DNA from: JANXLO01 sp038231295 | Lineage (GTDB): Bacteria > Armatimonadota > Chthonomonadetes > Chthonomonadales > Chthonomonadaceae | DNA length: 64,000 bases | Assembly: GCA_038231295.1 (NCBI GenBank) | Contig: JBBRLP010000012.1 | Location: forward strand, 1 to 64,000 | Reading direction: 5' to 3' | Shown: in pieces, positions 8,298-17,548 of the stretch | How the letters are laid out: each line of letters begins with the position of its first letter | Position numbering within the stretch: the first letter of the stretch is position 1 | Position numbers and translations under genes: made by a program | The notes under the pieces: model-generated | Told to the model about the DNA's origin: nothing | The model's database searches: none | What the model saw: only the letters and a program-made list of their open reading frames with translations

Positions 8298-9449
8298 ATG
8301 TTACGGCGGATCGCAGGGATCGTGGAGAAAATCGTCCGGGAGCGGCCCGGCGCACAGGAGATTCTGGTGCGCGTGGAGACGCCTGCCTCCGACACGGCGG
8401 ATATCTCTCCGGCACAGACCGCGACGGGCCTGCGTCCCGCCCTGAATCTCATCACGCTGACCGGGCGTATTGCGCCGGGTGAGCGGGTGCTGCTCAATAC
8501 CATTGCGGTGGAGATGGGGCTGGGAACCGGCGGGCAGGACTTCGTGGTGACCGCGCTGGAGCGTCCGGACAGCCCGCAATCGCCTCCTCCGGGCCATATT
8601 CTCAAGATGCGCTATACGCCGCTCCAGACTCCGGTGCTGGCGGTTGAGGCCCCGGAAAGCCCGCATCACGACGCCATACGCCTCTTCGCCGGGCTGGACG
8701 ATCTGCCCGTCGTCTGCGCGGAACTGCACAGCCAACTCCCCGCCATCTGCGCCGCCGCGCACTGGGCGGCGGAAAAGCACGCCTTTTCGCGCCCGCCGCG
8801 TATCGCTTACATCATGACGGACGGGGCTGCGCTGCCGCTCGCCCTCAGCCGCCTGGTGCCGGAACTCAAAGCCCACGGCCTGCTGACGGCGACAATCACG
8901 ACCGGGCAGGCGTTCGGCGGTGACTACGAGGCGGTCAATCTCTACTCGGCGCTCGCAGCGGCGAGAGCGGTCGTGGAAGCCGACATCATTGTGGTCGCGC
9001 AGGGGCCGGGAACGGTGGGAACCAACACCACTCTGGGCTTTTCGGGCGTAGATCAGGGGCTGGCGATCAACGCGGCAGCTTCCCTCGGCGGAGTGCCTAT
9101 CGCCGTTGCCCGCATCAGTTTCGCCGATCCCCGCCGCCGCCACGCCGGACTTAGCCACCATACCATGACTGTGCTGACCCGCATCGCCCGTGCGCCCGCT
9201 CTGCTTCCCCTGCCGCGCCTCTCCCCGGAGCAGAACCACGCCCTCTACACTCTGCTGGAATCTTCCGGCCTCTCCGAAACCCACGACCCCATCACGATAG
9301 ATGCCGACCAGGGTCTGGCCGCGCTGGAAGCGCATGGCCTCCATGTCACCACGATGGGCCGTTCGCTCACCGAAGAGCGGCCCTTCTTCCTTGCCGCCGC
9401 CGCCGCCGGTCTGCTCGCCGCGCAGCTTATCGAATCGCGCATGAACTGA
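8298..9449 (+). CDS. DUF3866 family protein
   Basis: The 383-residue product matches the DUF3866 pattern. An N-terminal beta-domain contains LITLTGRIAPGERVLLNTIAV and GLGTGGQDFVV. A Rossmann-like part then carries AYIMTDGAALPLALS, TTGQAFGGDYEAVNLYSAL and VVAQGPGTVGTNTTLGFSG. The biochemical function of the family is not known to me. The start is the ATG at 8298, 17 bases after the SIS gene; the longer upstream reading frame lies inside that gene and is discarded. It ends the four-gene run that starts at 4736. Confidence 0.78.
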   Translation: MLRRIAGIVEKIVRERPGAQEILVRVETPASDTADISPAQTATGLRPALNLITLTGRIAPGERVLLNTIAVEMGLGTGGQDFVVTALERPDSPQSPPPGHILKMRYTPLQTPVLAVEAPESPHHDAIRLFAGLDDLPVVCAELHSQLPAICAAAHWAAEKHAFSRPPRIAYIMTDGAALPLALSRLVPELKAHGLLTATITTGQAFGGDYEAVNLYSALAAARAVVEADIIVVAQGPGTVGTNTTLGFSGVDQGLAINAAASLGGVPIAVARISFADPRRRHAGLSHHTMTVLTRIARAPALLPLPRLSPEQNHALYTLLESSGLSETHDPITIDADQGLAALEAHGLHVTTMGRSLTEERPFFLAAAAAGLLAAQLIESRMN

Positions 9450-9504
9450 ACCGGCCCCTGCCGTATGCCTCCACAGAGCGAAGTTTCGCGCTACCTTCCT
9501 CTCC

Positions 9505-9798
9505 TCAATGCCCTACTGAATCGCCGCGATGCCCGGTCCGGTCGTGTCTGCCAAGTTTCAGACCCAGCGCATAGTCGCCTAGCAGCGCGGCGACAGCCAT
9601 TATCGCAAAATCCACAAACAGGTATCCCATCGAGTTTTTTACAGGCGCAGTATTCGGCATCGCCAGTCGCGTGAAACCCAGTATCAGCGGAATCGCCAAT
9701 GTCTTCACAAAAACACGCGCTCCGCCGGAACTCCATGCCCCCAGAAATCCCACCAGCAGCCCGACTGTAAACAGTCCGCCCCACCATCCCCAGATCAT
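9505..9798 (-). CDS. Small membrane protein, 97 residues
   Basis: A strong GGAGGAG lies eight bases before the ATG at 9798. The product has two or three hydrophobic segments (WGGLFTVGLLVGFLGAW, TLAIPLILGFTRLA and YLFVDFAIMAVAALLGDYAL). It is an integral membrane protein of unknown function, convergent with the DUF3866 gene. Longer minus-strand frames over the same bases lack a start signal and coding character. Confidence 0.65.
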   Translation of the reverse strand: MIWGWWGGLFTVGLLVGFLGAWSSGGARVFVKTLAIPLILGFTRLAMPNTAPVKNSMGYLFVDFAIMAVAALLGDYALGLKLGRHDRTGHRGDSVGH

Positions 9799-10248
9799 AA
9801 TTCGCTCCTCCGGAGAATTTCTGTCCCCCCGTAAGGCAAAGATACGGATATGCAGCGGCCAATATACGCAGATTCACGTACAGACCCACGTCATGCAGAA
9901 AAGTATAATAGTAATAGGAGGCAGCCAGAAGCTGTCCTGAACACGAGACTGCAATCTCAGGCGACCCCTGAAATATCAGCCACTGTGACGCAGACACGAG
10001 AAAGTTACTGATGACTTATAGCACCGATCTCCAGAACGCCTTAAAAGTCAGGCGGCGATAAACTGAGCATCGCTGCCTGACTTTTTTGAAGATTTTATGC
10101 TTGCCCGCGCACTTACGCGCTTAGGTTGCGTGTAAGTAAGTGTAATCCACTATAGGATTACGCGGTTTTCCTCATATCTTAGGGTATAGAAACAGGCTAT
10201 ACTATAGTTGCATCGAGAAGCGACGCTCATTCAGATCGGAATAATGTT
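9799..10248. other. Gene-poor, AT-richer region with palindromes
   Basis: No protein gene is convincing. On the plus strand a TATAAT occurs at 9904-9909, about 140 bases before a strong terminator at 10043-10087, so a small RNA is possible. A perfect 7-bp inverted repeat, GTAATCC-ACTATA-GGATTAC, lies at 10142-10161, preceded by CTTACGC...GCGTGTAAG at 10112-10135. TATACT occurs near 10197. Confidence 0.4.
10043..10087. terminator. Strong bidirectional rho-independent terminator
   Basis: AAAAGTCAGGCGGCGAT pairs with ATCGCTGCCTGACTTTT (one G-T pair) around a nine-base loop and is followed by a T run. Because the outer part is A-rich on the left and T-rich on the right, it can work on both strands. 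No protein gene directly abuts it; it could close a small RNA or read-through from either side. Confidence 0.75.
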
Positions 10249-10428
10249 ATGCAGTCAGCAGAATCCTTAATCGAAGAGAATTCAAAAGTGGTCCATACGA
10301 GTTGGGGCGTCCGCCTCCTGATAATGTTGGCTCAGCTTTTCTTTGCAGAAATGCGGGGGCTGTTTCTCCTCTGGCTAGCCCTCACACCCGACCGGGAGAG
10401 CCGAGAGATGGTCTCCCGGTCCACGTGA
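10249..10428 (+). CDS. Possible 59-codon small membrane protein
   Basis: An ATG at 10249 opens a 59-codon frame with one hydrophobic stretch (LLIMLAQLFFAEMRGLFLLWLAL) between charged ends. A TATACT element lies about 50 bases upstream, but there is no strong Shine-Dalgarno sequence. A 9-bp inverted repeat (ACCGGGAGA / TCTCCCGGT, about 10389-10420) covers its last codons. Support is weak. Confidence 0.25.
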   Translation: MQSAESLIEENSKVVHTSWGVRLLIMLAQLFFAEMRGLFLLWLALTPDRESREMVSRST

Positions 10429-10517
10429 CTAACCAGCCGCGAGGCCGCTCTTGACAGCGAGGCCGAAAAAAAGGGTGATATCAGGGAGAGGGAGCAATGA
10501 CTTTTCCCTCCGCCCTG

Positions 10518-11042
10518 CTACTCCTTTAGGAGCGCTTCCACTTTTGCATCCAGATTTCCGCTCGGATTATAGCCTTCAACAAACTGGCTGATACGGCCTT
10601 TTTTGTCAATCAGGAACATCGCCGGGATGCCGTTGAAAACGTATTTCGATCCAATGTCGGGAATGTCGGAGGCCAGTACGACCGGATAGGTCATTCCCAT
10701 CTCCTTGACGGCTGTCGGAATGTTGCCAGCGCTACTCGATTCATCTACCGAGACACCTACGACTTCCAGCCCCTTCGCATGGTATTTCTCATAGGTACGC
10801 TCTAATTCGGGGATGCTCTGTCGGCACGGCTGGCACCAGGTAGCCCAGAAATCCAGAATCACTACCTTGCCCTTCCAGGAGGAGAGCGCGACTGGCGCGG
10901 CTCCTTTGGTAAGGGGCAGGGCAATTTCCGGCGCAGGCTTGTTTTCCTCGTCTGCGGTCACCCCGGAAACAGAACCCGTCTGCGGTCCGCACCCCCACAA
11001 TACGACGGCTGCTCCCGCCAACGCCACTCTTCTCCAGTTCAT
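10518..11042 (-). CDS. TlpA-like thioredoxin-fold lipoprotein
   Basis: The ATG at 11042 follows AAAGGTGG. The 174-residue product has a lipoprotein signal ending VVLWGC (lipid-modified Cys) and a thioredoxin domain with the active site WATWCQPCRQ near residue 80, plus the family's later FLIDKKGRI strand. Such proteins reduce or oxidise disulphides outside the cytoplasmic membrane, for example during cytochrome c maturation. The DUF1111 haem lipoproteins a few kilobases away would need this, but the link is only suggestive. Confidence 0.88.
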   Translation of the reverse strand: MNWRRVALAGAAVVLWGCGPQTGSVSGVTADEENKPAPEIALPLTKGAAPVALSSWKGKVVILDFWATWCQPCRQSIPELERTYEKYHAKGLEVVGVSVDESSSAGNIPTAVKEMGMTYPVVLASDIPDIGSKYVFNGIPAMFLIDKKGRISQFVEGYNPSGNLDAKVEALLKE

Positions 11043-11085
11043 CCTGCCCACCTTTCCCGCTCCCTCGGGAGCTTTGACTCGCCTC

Positions 11086-13482
11086 TCAGCCCTTAAACGT
11101 AATCACGGTCGCGCCCTCACCACCCTCACCCTCATTGCCAAGACGGACGGAGGCGACCGCCGGATGATCCTGAAGAAACTCCCAGACGGCCCGGCGCAGT
11201 GCGCCCGTTCCCCGGCCATGCACGATACGCGCCTGCCCCATTCCGGCGGCATAGGCGTCATCCACATACTTGTCGAGCAACGGCTGCGCCTCCTCCACCC
11301 GCATCGCTCTCAGCATCAGTTCCGGGGCTATCTGCATGGATTTCCGCATGGCGATGGCGCTCGCGCCGGAGGTTTCGGCATCGTTTTTGCGGGTCGCCTT
11401 GCGTTCGGCAGCAGCGGCCTCCGACTTCGGCAGCGGCCGCAGTTGGTCAAGCGGCAGGGTCGCCCGCATCACGCCGATCTGCACCGCGACCACGCCCTCA
11501 CGCGGGGTCTCGAGTATCTGTCCGTCCATATTCAGCGAAAGGACGCGCACCCGGTCTCCCGCTTTGAAGACATGGCCCGGCTCCATCGGGGCCAGCTCTT
11601 CTTTGGGCGTGTTGGCCGGATTGTCGGAGAGGGCGGCAAAGGTGTCGCTGCGGAGCGAGTTGACGCGCTGCCGGACGCTGGTGCCTTTCTTAGCCCCTTT
11701 GTTCATACGCTGGAGGTCGCTGAGGATATTCTCCGCCTTATCGCTGGTGCGGCGCAGAATCTCGCGGGCTTCCTCCTGCGCCTGCTGGCGGACGGTGCGC
11801 TGTACCTCCGCAATCTGCCTGACGCGGGTCTGGTACTCTTCGCGGGCGGCATAGGCTTCGTCCCGGGCGCGAGTGGCGGCAGTTTCCGCTTCCCGCGCCT
11901 GCCGTCGGCTCTGCTCGATCTGCTGAAGCAGCGCTCCCGTCTCGATTTCGCGGTTGGAGAGAAAGGCGCGGGCGTCCTCCACGATCTCCGCCCGCAGCCC
12001 GATGCGGGAGGCGATATAGAGCGCGTTTGACATTCCCGGTACGCCGAGCAGAATCCGATAGGTGGGCGACAGCGTCTCGGTATCGAACTCCACGCTGGCG
12101 TTCTCCACTCCGGCGCGGGCATAGGCGTACTCTTTGAGTTCGCCATAGTGGGTGGTCGCCACGACGCGGGCGTTGTGCGTCATCAGATGGTCAAGCAGGG
12201 CTTTGGCGAGCGCCGCGCCCTCGGCGGGGTCGGTTCCCGCCCCCATCTCGTCCATCAGAATAAGCGCGTTGTTCCCTACCGTCTCCACGATCCGCACGAT
12301 ATTCTTGAGGTGGGCGCTGAAGGTGGAGAGGCTCTGTTGAATGTCCTGTTCGTCGCCGATGTCGGCGTAGACCTGATCGAACAGCGCGATGTCGCTGTCG
12401 GCGGAGGCGGGAATCTGCAAGCCTGCCAGCGTCATCAGGGTGAGCAGGCCGATGGTCTTGAGCGTGACGGTTTTGCCGCCCGTGTTCGGACCGGTGATGA
12501 GCAGGGTGGTAAACTTCTCGCCCAGTTCGATGTCTATCGGCACGACCTTACCGGGCAGCAGCGGATGCCGCGCATGGTAGAGTTTGACGATGCCGCGCCG
12601 GTTCAGGTGCGGCTCCTGTGCGTCCATCTCCTCGGCCAGAACCGCCTTGGCGTGAATCAGGTCCAGATGCCCCAGGATAGAGGCCAGTCGCTGAATCTCG
12701 TCGTAGTAGCTGCCGGTCAGCACTCCCAGGTCGGCGAGGATGCGTTCGACCTCCTGCTCCTCTTTCAGCGTCAACTGCTTGAACTCATTGCCGAGTTCCA
12801 CAGTCTGCGCGGGTTCCATGAAGACGGTTGCGCCGGACTGGCTGGTATCGTGGACGATGCCGCCGAACGCCCGCGCATACTCGGCCTTGACGGGGATGCA
12901 GTAGCGTCCTCCGCGCACCGTGACGACGAACTCCTGCACGAACGTCTTGATGCGGTCGTTGGTCAACATACTCTGGAGCCGGTCGTTGAGGCGATGGGCG
13001 GTGACTTTGATCTGTCCGCGCAGCCGTCCGAGTTCCGGCGAGGCGCTGTCCTTCACCTCCGCGCTTTCACTGATACTGCTCTCGATGCGGGTCTCCAGGA
13101 TTTGCAGCACCGGCAGGTTGGTCGCCATCTCCGCCAGCAGCGGGTACTTCTCCGCCCGATTCAGCAGGAACATCCGCAGGCGTCGGCCTGCGGCGGCAGT
13201 ATGCATCACCTCCAGCAGTTCGTGCGGGGTCAGGCGGCTGGCGATGCGGGCGCGTTCCGCCGTCTCGCGAACATCGCGGATTCCGCCGAGCGGCATTCCG
13301 TTGTCGTGGTCGCGCAGTTCGCGGGCCTCCCGCGTCTCCTGCAGGCGGCGCGTGACCGTCTCCGGGTAGGGCAGCGGCTCCAACTGCTGCGCGAACTCCC
13401 TGCCGATGCCGTTCGAGGTATGCACGGCGAGCCTGTCGAGTATTTTGCGATATTCCAGTAACTGGAGCGAATGTGCGTCCAT
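11086..13482 (-). CDS. mutS2: MutS2 endonuclease/ATPase
   Basis: This 798-residue protein has the MutS core and clamp, a Walker A site LLITGPNTGGKTVTLKT, a Walker B/ABC signature region ALILMDEMGAGTDPAEGAALA, a KOW-like segment (GDRVRVLSLNMDGQIL) and a C-terminal Smr nuclease domain with ARIVHGRGTGALR. MutS2 suppresses homologous recombination or acts on stalled, collided ribosomes; it is not a mismatch-repair MutS. The ATG at 13482 has GAGCAGGA upstream and begins at the conserved LLEYRKIL; the longer frame upstream is not conserved-looking. Confidence 0.93.
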   Translation of the reverse strand: MDAHSLQLLEYRKILDRLAVHTSNGIGREFAQQLEPLPYPETVTRRLQETREARELRDHDNGMPLGGIRDVRETAERARIASRLTPHELLEVMHTAAAGRRLRMFLLNRAEKYPLLAEMATNLPVLQILETRIESSISESAEVKDSASPELGRLRGQIKVTAHRLNDRLQSMLTNDRIKTFVQEFVVTVRGGRYCIPVKAEYARAFGGIVHDTSQSGATVFMEPAQTVELGNEFKQLTLKEEQEVERILADLGVLTGSYYDEIQRLASILGHLDLIHAKAVLAEEMDAQEPHLNRRGIVKLYHARHPLLPGKVVPIDIELGEKFTTLLITGPNTGGKTVTLKTIGLLTLMTLAGLQIPASADSDIALFDQVYADIGDEQDIQQSLSTFSAHLKNIVRIVETVGNNALILMDEMGAGTDPAEGAALAKALLDHLMTHNARVVATTHYGELKEYAYARAGVENASVEFDTETLSPTYRILLGVPGMSNALYIASRIGLRAEIVEDARAFLSNREIETGALLQQIEQSRRQAREAETAATRARDEAYAAREEYQTRVRQIAEVQRTVRQQAQEEAREILRRTSDKAENILSDLQRMNKGAKKGTSVRQRVNSLRSDTFAALSDNPANTPKEELAPMEPGHVFKAGDRVRVLSLNMDGQILETPREGVVAVQIGVMRATLPLDQLRPLPKSEAAAAERKATRKNDAETSGASAIAMRKSMQIAPELMLRAMRVEEAQPLLDKYVDDAYAAGMGQARIVHGRGTGALRRAVWEFLQDHPAVASVRLGNEGEGGEGATVITFKG

Positions 13483-13624
13483 CGTTGTCCTGCTCAAAAT
13501 GGTAGTGTCGGCGCAGATTCCGAAAGGTCTGCTCTGCGCCCGCCCTCTATCGTCTGCTTTACCCCTCACGCTAAAGAATGCACTTCAGCGACCTTGCGTT
13601 AGCCCATCGTTTTCCCGAATTGTC

Positions 13625-14608
13625 TCAAGTCCAACTCAGGTCACGTCCGATGAGCAGTTCCGTCATTTCGGCATGGTGTGTGTTTTTCATCGGAATAGCC
13701 AGTGTCTGGAAGCCATATTCCGCCGCGAGTTCCTGTACTCCCTGCGCGTTATCGTAAGTCATCAAAAAGTCACCCTTGAGGTTCTGCGCGAGGCGAAAAA
13801 GGTCTTTGTGATCTAGCTCATTGTGCGTATAAAGCCGCGCACCCGCCTTCTTGCCTGCCGCCGTATAGGGCGGGTCAATAAAGAAGACAGCGTCGGCACG
13901 AGAGGCGTTCTCCCGTAATGCGGCAAGGCCGTCTCCATGAAAAAAGCAAATTTTATCCACCACCGTCGCGATATTGCAGATACGGGATTTCAGCGTCTGG
14001 GGATACCATCGGGACGCCATCCCTTTGCCGTTTTCCCCATACCGCAGCTTCCCGCTGCCCGGTGCCAGGATGCCGCCGTGATTGATGCGGTTTCGCAGGA
14101 TTGTCTGAAACGCTCTGTCGCGCAACGTCAAAGGCAGGGTGTTCAGTTCGGTCTCGATGTCAGGAGGTGTCAGGTCGAAGGCGACGATCCTATCTGCCAG
14201 CCAGTCCGCATCGCCATGCAGAATTGTCTGCCAGACTGCGGCAACGTCCTTATCTAACTCTATCATAGTCACCTGGTCGGCCAACTGCTCGAAGGCAACC
14301 GTCAGGCTGATGATGCCTCCCCCGGCGAACGGTTCAATAAATTCCGCAGGCTTCTTTCCACGACTGGCAAGCCACTTACGCAGGCGAGGCACAAACCAGG
14401 TCTTCCCGCCCGGATAACGAAACGGGCTGCGCTGCGGAACCGAAGCCACATTAATAATCGCTTCGCTTTTCGTTTCGTCAAACAGGGAGTACTGGTAGAC
14501 CGGTTCATTGACCTGCGTCACCGAGTTGAAGGGAGTGTCCATCCTTTCCGGCGAAAGGTTATCGACAGGGAAACCAAAGACTTCTACGAGCGGACGAGTA
14601 GTAGACAT
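13625..14608 (-). CDS. Dam-type (D12) adenine-N6 DNA methyltransferase
   Basis: The ATG at 14608 gives 327 residues. After about 60 residues that I do not recognise (EVFGFPVDNLSPERM is notable) come the D12-class motifs: PFRYPGGKTWFVP for SAM binding, FIEPFAGGG, and the catalytic FFIDPPYTAAGKK. It should methylate adenine in a short palindromic DNA site. No restriction-enzyme gene adjoins it, so it is either orphan or epigenetic/regulatory. An extended -10 lies about 75 bases upstream on the minus strand. Confidence 0.85.
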   Translation of the reverse strand: MSTTRPLVEVFGFPVDNLSPERMDTPFNSVTQVNEPVYQYSLFDETKSEAIINVASVPQRSPFRYPGGKTWFVPRLRKWLASRGKKPAEFIEPFAGGGIISLTVAFEQLADQVTMIELDKDVAAVWQTILHGDADWLADRIVAFDLTPPDIETELNTLPLTLRDRAFQTILRNRINHGGILAPGSGKLRYGENGKGMASRWYPQTLKSRICNIATVVDKICFFHGDGLAALRENASRADAVFFIDPPYTAAGKKAGARLYTHNELDHKDLFRLAQNLKGDFLMTYDNAQGVQELAAEYGFQTLAIPMKNTHHAEMTELLIGRDLSWT

Positions 14609-14681
14609 AAGGTCGTTATTCTCAAAGCAGTATTTGTTCTTTTGCGCCGAACAAGGAAGGAATCGTTTTTTGCACTGTCCC

Positions 14682-14690
14682 ATTATATCA
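14682..14690 (-). promoter_or_regulatory. Extended -10 promoter element for the Dam-like gene
   Basis: On the minus strand the sequence reads TGATATAAT, with a perfect -10 hexamer and TGn extension, about 75 bases before the ATG at 14608. No strong -35 is seen. Confidence 0.55.
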
Positions 14691-14877
14691 TACTCCGTGG
14701 AGGAGCCATACCAAAACGCGGGCTTCCCTCTACTTCTGCCGAAAATCGCTGTCACGAAGGCAGGCGGGCGACGTTATACAGGACTGCACTACTCTGGATT
14801 GCAGCGGTTTTTTGCTGCCTCCTCTGCCTCACTTCTCTGTCCGGCAGATATGCTGCCACTTGTCTCTGGAGGCTGCT

Positions 14878-15813
14878 ATGATTTCTCAATGTTTGCGACT
14901 TCTGTGTCTTCTCTTGGGCGCAGTGACGATGGTGGGGTGTGGGGGCGGTTCGTCGAAATCCCCGGCGATGAGTCGCTCGACAGTGCGCGAACGGGCTATC
15001 GCGACGACTCGCGTAGCACGGGCCACATTTGCGCTGGCGGGTCTGGGGCGGCATATTACCCGCGCTCCCCATACCGGCATGGGGCGCACCGCACTGTTTC
15101 TGGCGGCTCTGCACCATACTCGCGATGCCGTGACCGAGGGGAAGGACGCCGATACTGGCCTCTTCTTTACCCTCACCACCGCTGCGGACGGTTCCGGTCA
15201 GCAGAACCTGTTCACGGACGCCGCCCACACCCATGCGGCAGGCCGCTACGCCTGGAATGCCCCGCAGTGGCCGAACGGGCAGCCCGATACCTACCCCGTT
15301 CTGCTTCATGAAGATTTCCAGGTCACCGACGGAACCTTCAAGGGCGCTGTGGGAACAGCGGATTCCACGCTGAGCGATGCCAGCGGCAACAACGGCAAAA
15401 TTCACATGACCTTCACCGATGCGATGGGCGAGACCGCCGTTTGTGACCTGACGATTGACAACGGCATGGTCCATGCCGACGATAAGGTGACACTCCCGGA
15501 CCAAACCACCTTTGACGAGCAAGACATTTCTCAAACGGACGGTAGCATGCAGTGTACGTTTATTTTCCCGGATGGCAGCAAAGACGTGGAAATCATGGCT
15601 CCGGACGGAACTGGCACCGAAACGCTGACTGACTCCAATGGAACGGTTGAGGAGAGTGGTACGTTTCAGGATACAGGGATGGAGACGCTGAACTACCAGG
15701 ATGGCTCTTCCGAAACCGTAAATGTGGATACCGCCGATACGTCTACAGGCAATACGGCCACAGAGAGTTCCGTACACAGCAGAACTGTCCGGCCTCGGCC
15801 TCTGACGAAATAG
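14878..15813 (+). CDS. Lipoprotein of unknown function
   Basis: GGAGG precedes the ATG at 14878. The 311-residue protein begins with a lipoprotein signal (LLGAVTMVGCGGG). It continues as an acidic, Asp/Thr/Gly-rich chain with short repeated beta-hairpin-like units such as FIFPDGSKDVEIM, GTETLTDSNGTVEESG and METLNYQDGSSETV, reminiscent of repetitive beta-solenoid or YD-like surface proteins. It ends with a Thr/Ser-rich tail. It precedes the ClC gene by 30 bases and may share its transcript. Confidence 0.7.
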   Translation: MISQCLRLLCLLLGAVTMVGCGGGSSKSPAMSRSTVRERAIATTRVARATFALAGLGRHITRAPHTGMGRTALFLAALHHTRDAVTEGKDADTGLFFTLTTAADGSGQQNLFTDAAHTHAAGRYAWNAPQWPNGQPDTYPVLLHEDFQVTDGTFKGAVGTADSTLSDASGNNGKIHMTFTDAMGETAVCDLTIDNGMVHADDKVTLPDQTTFDEQDISQTDGSMQCTFIFPDGSKDVEIMAPDGTGTETLTDSNGTVEESGTFQDTGMETLNYQDGSSETVNVDTADTSTGNTATESSVHSRTVRPRPLTK

Positions 15814-15843
15814 GCCCAAACTCATAATCAGGAGCAGAGCCGG

Positions 15844-17451
15844 ATGCAGCAGGAAACGCCCCCCGATACCACTGTTCAGAGTTCACAGGAACAGCTACGT
15901 TCCGAGGTACACGAGTATCTGCATGTCCGGCAGCAGCGCAGGCGGCTATTCCCTCGTGCGGCCCTTGTCGGTGTACTGGCAGGTCTGCTGGCGGTCGCGT
16001 TTCGGGTCGTGCTGGCAGCAGGCGAGAGCATTCGCAATGCACTTCTCGTCTGGGCGCACCACGTGGCGGGCTTTGGCGGACTATCTCTCGTTCTCTTCGG
16101 CGCGGTAGGAGCGGCGTTGGCGGTATTCCTGGTGCGGCATGTCGCTCCGGAGACCTCCGGCAGTGGCATTCCGCATCTCGAAGCGGTGCTGCATCGCTAT
16201 CGTGAGTTCGCGTGGATGCGCGTGCTGGGCGTCAAGTTTTGCGGTGGTGCGCTGGCGTTGAGCAGCGGGCTGGTGCTGGGGCGCGAAGGCCCGACTGTGC
16301 AGATGGGTGGGGCGGTCGGTGCGGCAGTCTCAGAATGGTTACAGGTGAGCCGCCGGGATCGGCTCGTTCTCATTGCCGCAGGCGCGGGCGCAGGGCTTGC
16401 CGCCGCCTTCAACGCCCCGCTTGCGGGCCTGATTTTCGTGCTTGAAGAGGTACAGAAAGACTTCAGACAGGCCGTCTTTGGAGCGGCCTTCCTCGCAGCG
16501 GCGACAGCGGACATCGTCGCGCGATTTGCCTCCGGGCAGTTCCCCGTCTTCCGCATTCCCAGCTATCCCGTTCCTTCTCTGTCGGCGCTACCTGCCTTCG
16601 CCATTCTGGGTCTGCTGTGCGGTCTATTGGGCATCGTCTATAACCGCAGCCTGATCGGTACCCTCAACCTGTTTTCGCGTGTACCGCCACGCTTCGGAGT
16701 TCTGCTGGCAGGCATCGTCGGGGCGATTGTGGGTGGGGTGTCCTGGTTTTACCCTTCGGCGGTCGGGGGCGGGCATCAACTCGCGGAGAATTTTCTGGAC
16801 GGTCATGCCGCGCTGGCCGTCATTCCCCTCTGGTTCGCGGGACGATTTGTCCTCTCCATGCTCAGCTATGGCACGGGCGCTCCCGGCGGTATTTTCGCGC
16901 CTCTACTGGTGCTGGGCGCACTCATCGGGCTGGGTACGGGCGAAGTAACCCACCTGCTCGCTCCCTCTCAGGTTCCCGTTCCGGCGATCTTCGCTGTCGT
17001 CGGAATGGCAGCCTACTTTACCGCCATCGTCCGTGCGCCACTGACCGGCATCGTGCTGATTATCGAGATGACGGGCAACTACGCGCAGATGCTCCCCCTG
17101 CTGGTAGCCTGCTTCTGCGCCTATATCGTCGCAGAGGGCCTGGGAGAACTGCCCATCTACGAAAATCTGCTGGAACGGGACCTGGCAAAGGGCGGGGCTG
17201 TGCTTGACCCGACCGAGACGATTGTTCTGGAACTGGAAGTCGAACCGGGTTCTCCCTTTGAGGGACGTGAAGTGCGGACATTGGGATTGCCGCCAGGCTG
17301 CATTCTGGTTCACTGTCGGGAAGGTAACCGGGAATGGATACCGACCGCTTCGACGCTGCTGGAAGCCCATGTCCGCATTACGGCGATGATCGCCCCGGAG
17401 GCGAAAGGGGCGCTGCGGCAGTTGCGAAAGGGATGCGAAGCCGAAGAATAG
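15844..17451 (+). CDS. ClC-family chloride/proton antiporter with TrkA-C domain
   Basis: The 535-residue protein has about ten or more membrane segments and the ClC ion-pathway motifs: GSGIPH, GREGPTVQ with the external gating Glu, and GTGAPGGIFAP. The internal proton-pathway Glu is kept in FVLEEVQKDF, so it is predicted to be a 2Cl-/H+ exchanger rather than a channel. The last 75 residues form a TrkA-C-like regulatory domain (VLELEVEPGSPFEGREV). CAGGAGCAG precedes the ATG. Confidence 0.9.
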   Translation: MQQETPPDTTVQSSQEQLRSEVHEYLHVRQQRRRLFPRAALVGVLAGLLAVAFRVVLAAGESIRNALLVWAHHVAGFGGLSLVLFGAVGAALAVFLVRHVAPETSGSGIPHLEAVLHRYREFAWMRVLGVKFCGGALALSSGLVLGREGPTVQMGGAVGAAVSEWLQVSRRDRLVLIAAGAGAGLAAAFNAPLAGLIFVLEEVQKDFRQAVFGAAFLAAATADIVARFASGQFPVFRIPSYPVPSLSALPAFAILGLLCGLLGIVYNRSLIGTLNLFSRVPPRFGVLLAGIVGAIVGGVSWFYPSAVGGGHQLAENFLDGHAALAVIPLWFAGRFVLSMLSYGTGAPGGIFAPLLVLGALIGLGTGEVTHLLAPSQVPVPAIFAVVGMAAYFTAIVRAPLTGIVLIIEMTGNYAQMLPLLVACFCAYIVAEGLGELPIYENLLERDLAKGGAVLDPTETIVLELEVEPGSPFEGREVRTLGLPPGCILVHCREGNREWIPTASTLLEAHVRITAMIAPEAKGALRQLRKGCEAEE

Positions 17452-17485
17452 GCTCTGCTCCGGCCCGACACGCAGAGCGTTTTTC
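17452..17485 (+). terminator. Rho-independent terminator after the ClC gene
   Basis: GCTCTGC pairs with GCAGAGC around a 13-base loop and is followed by GTTTTT, starting one base after the ClC stop codon. A second hairpin (CCTCCCC / GGGGAGG, about 17507-17540) may serve the convergent DUF1111 gene. Confidence 0.75.
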
Positions 17486-17548
17486 CAAAGAAGGAGCCTC
17501 CCCCCGCAAAGAGATTTTGGGGAGGAGACTTCCTGGTAACGGGGCGGA

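Noticed and set aside
10430..10517. Terminator after the TlpA-like gene
   Set aside because: A T-rich run is present on the minus strand, but no stable stem precedes it in the right orientation.
16903..17370. Minus-strand frame opposite the end of the ClC gene
   Set aside because: It covers conserved ClC and TrkA-C coding sequence on the plus strand and shows no motif or start signal.
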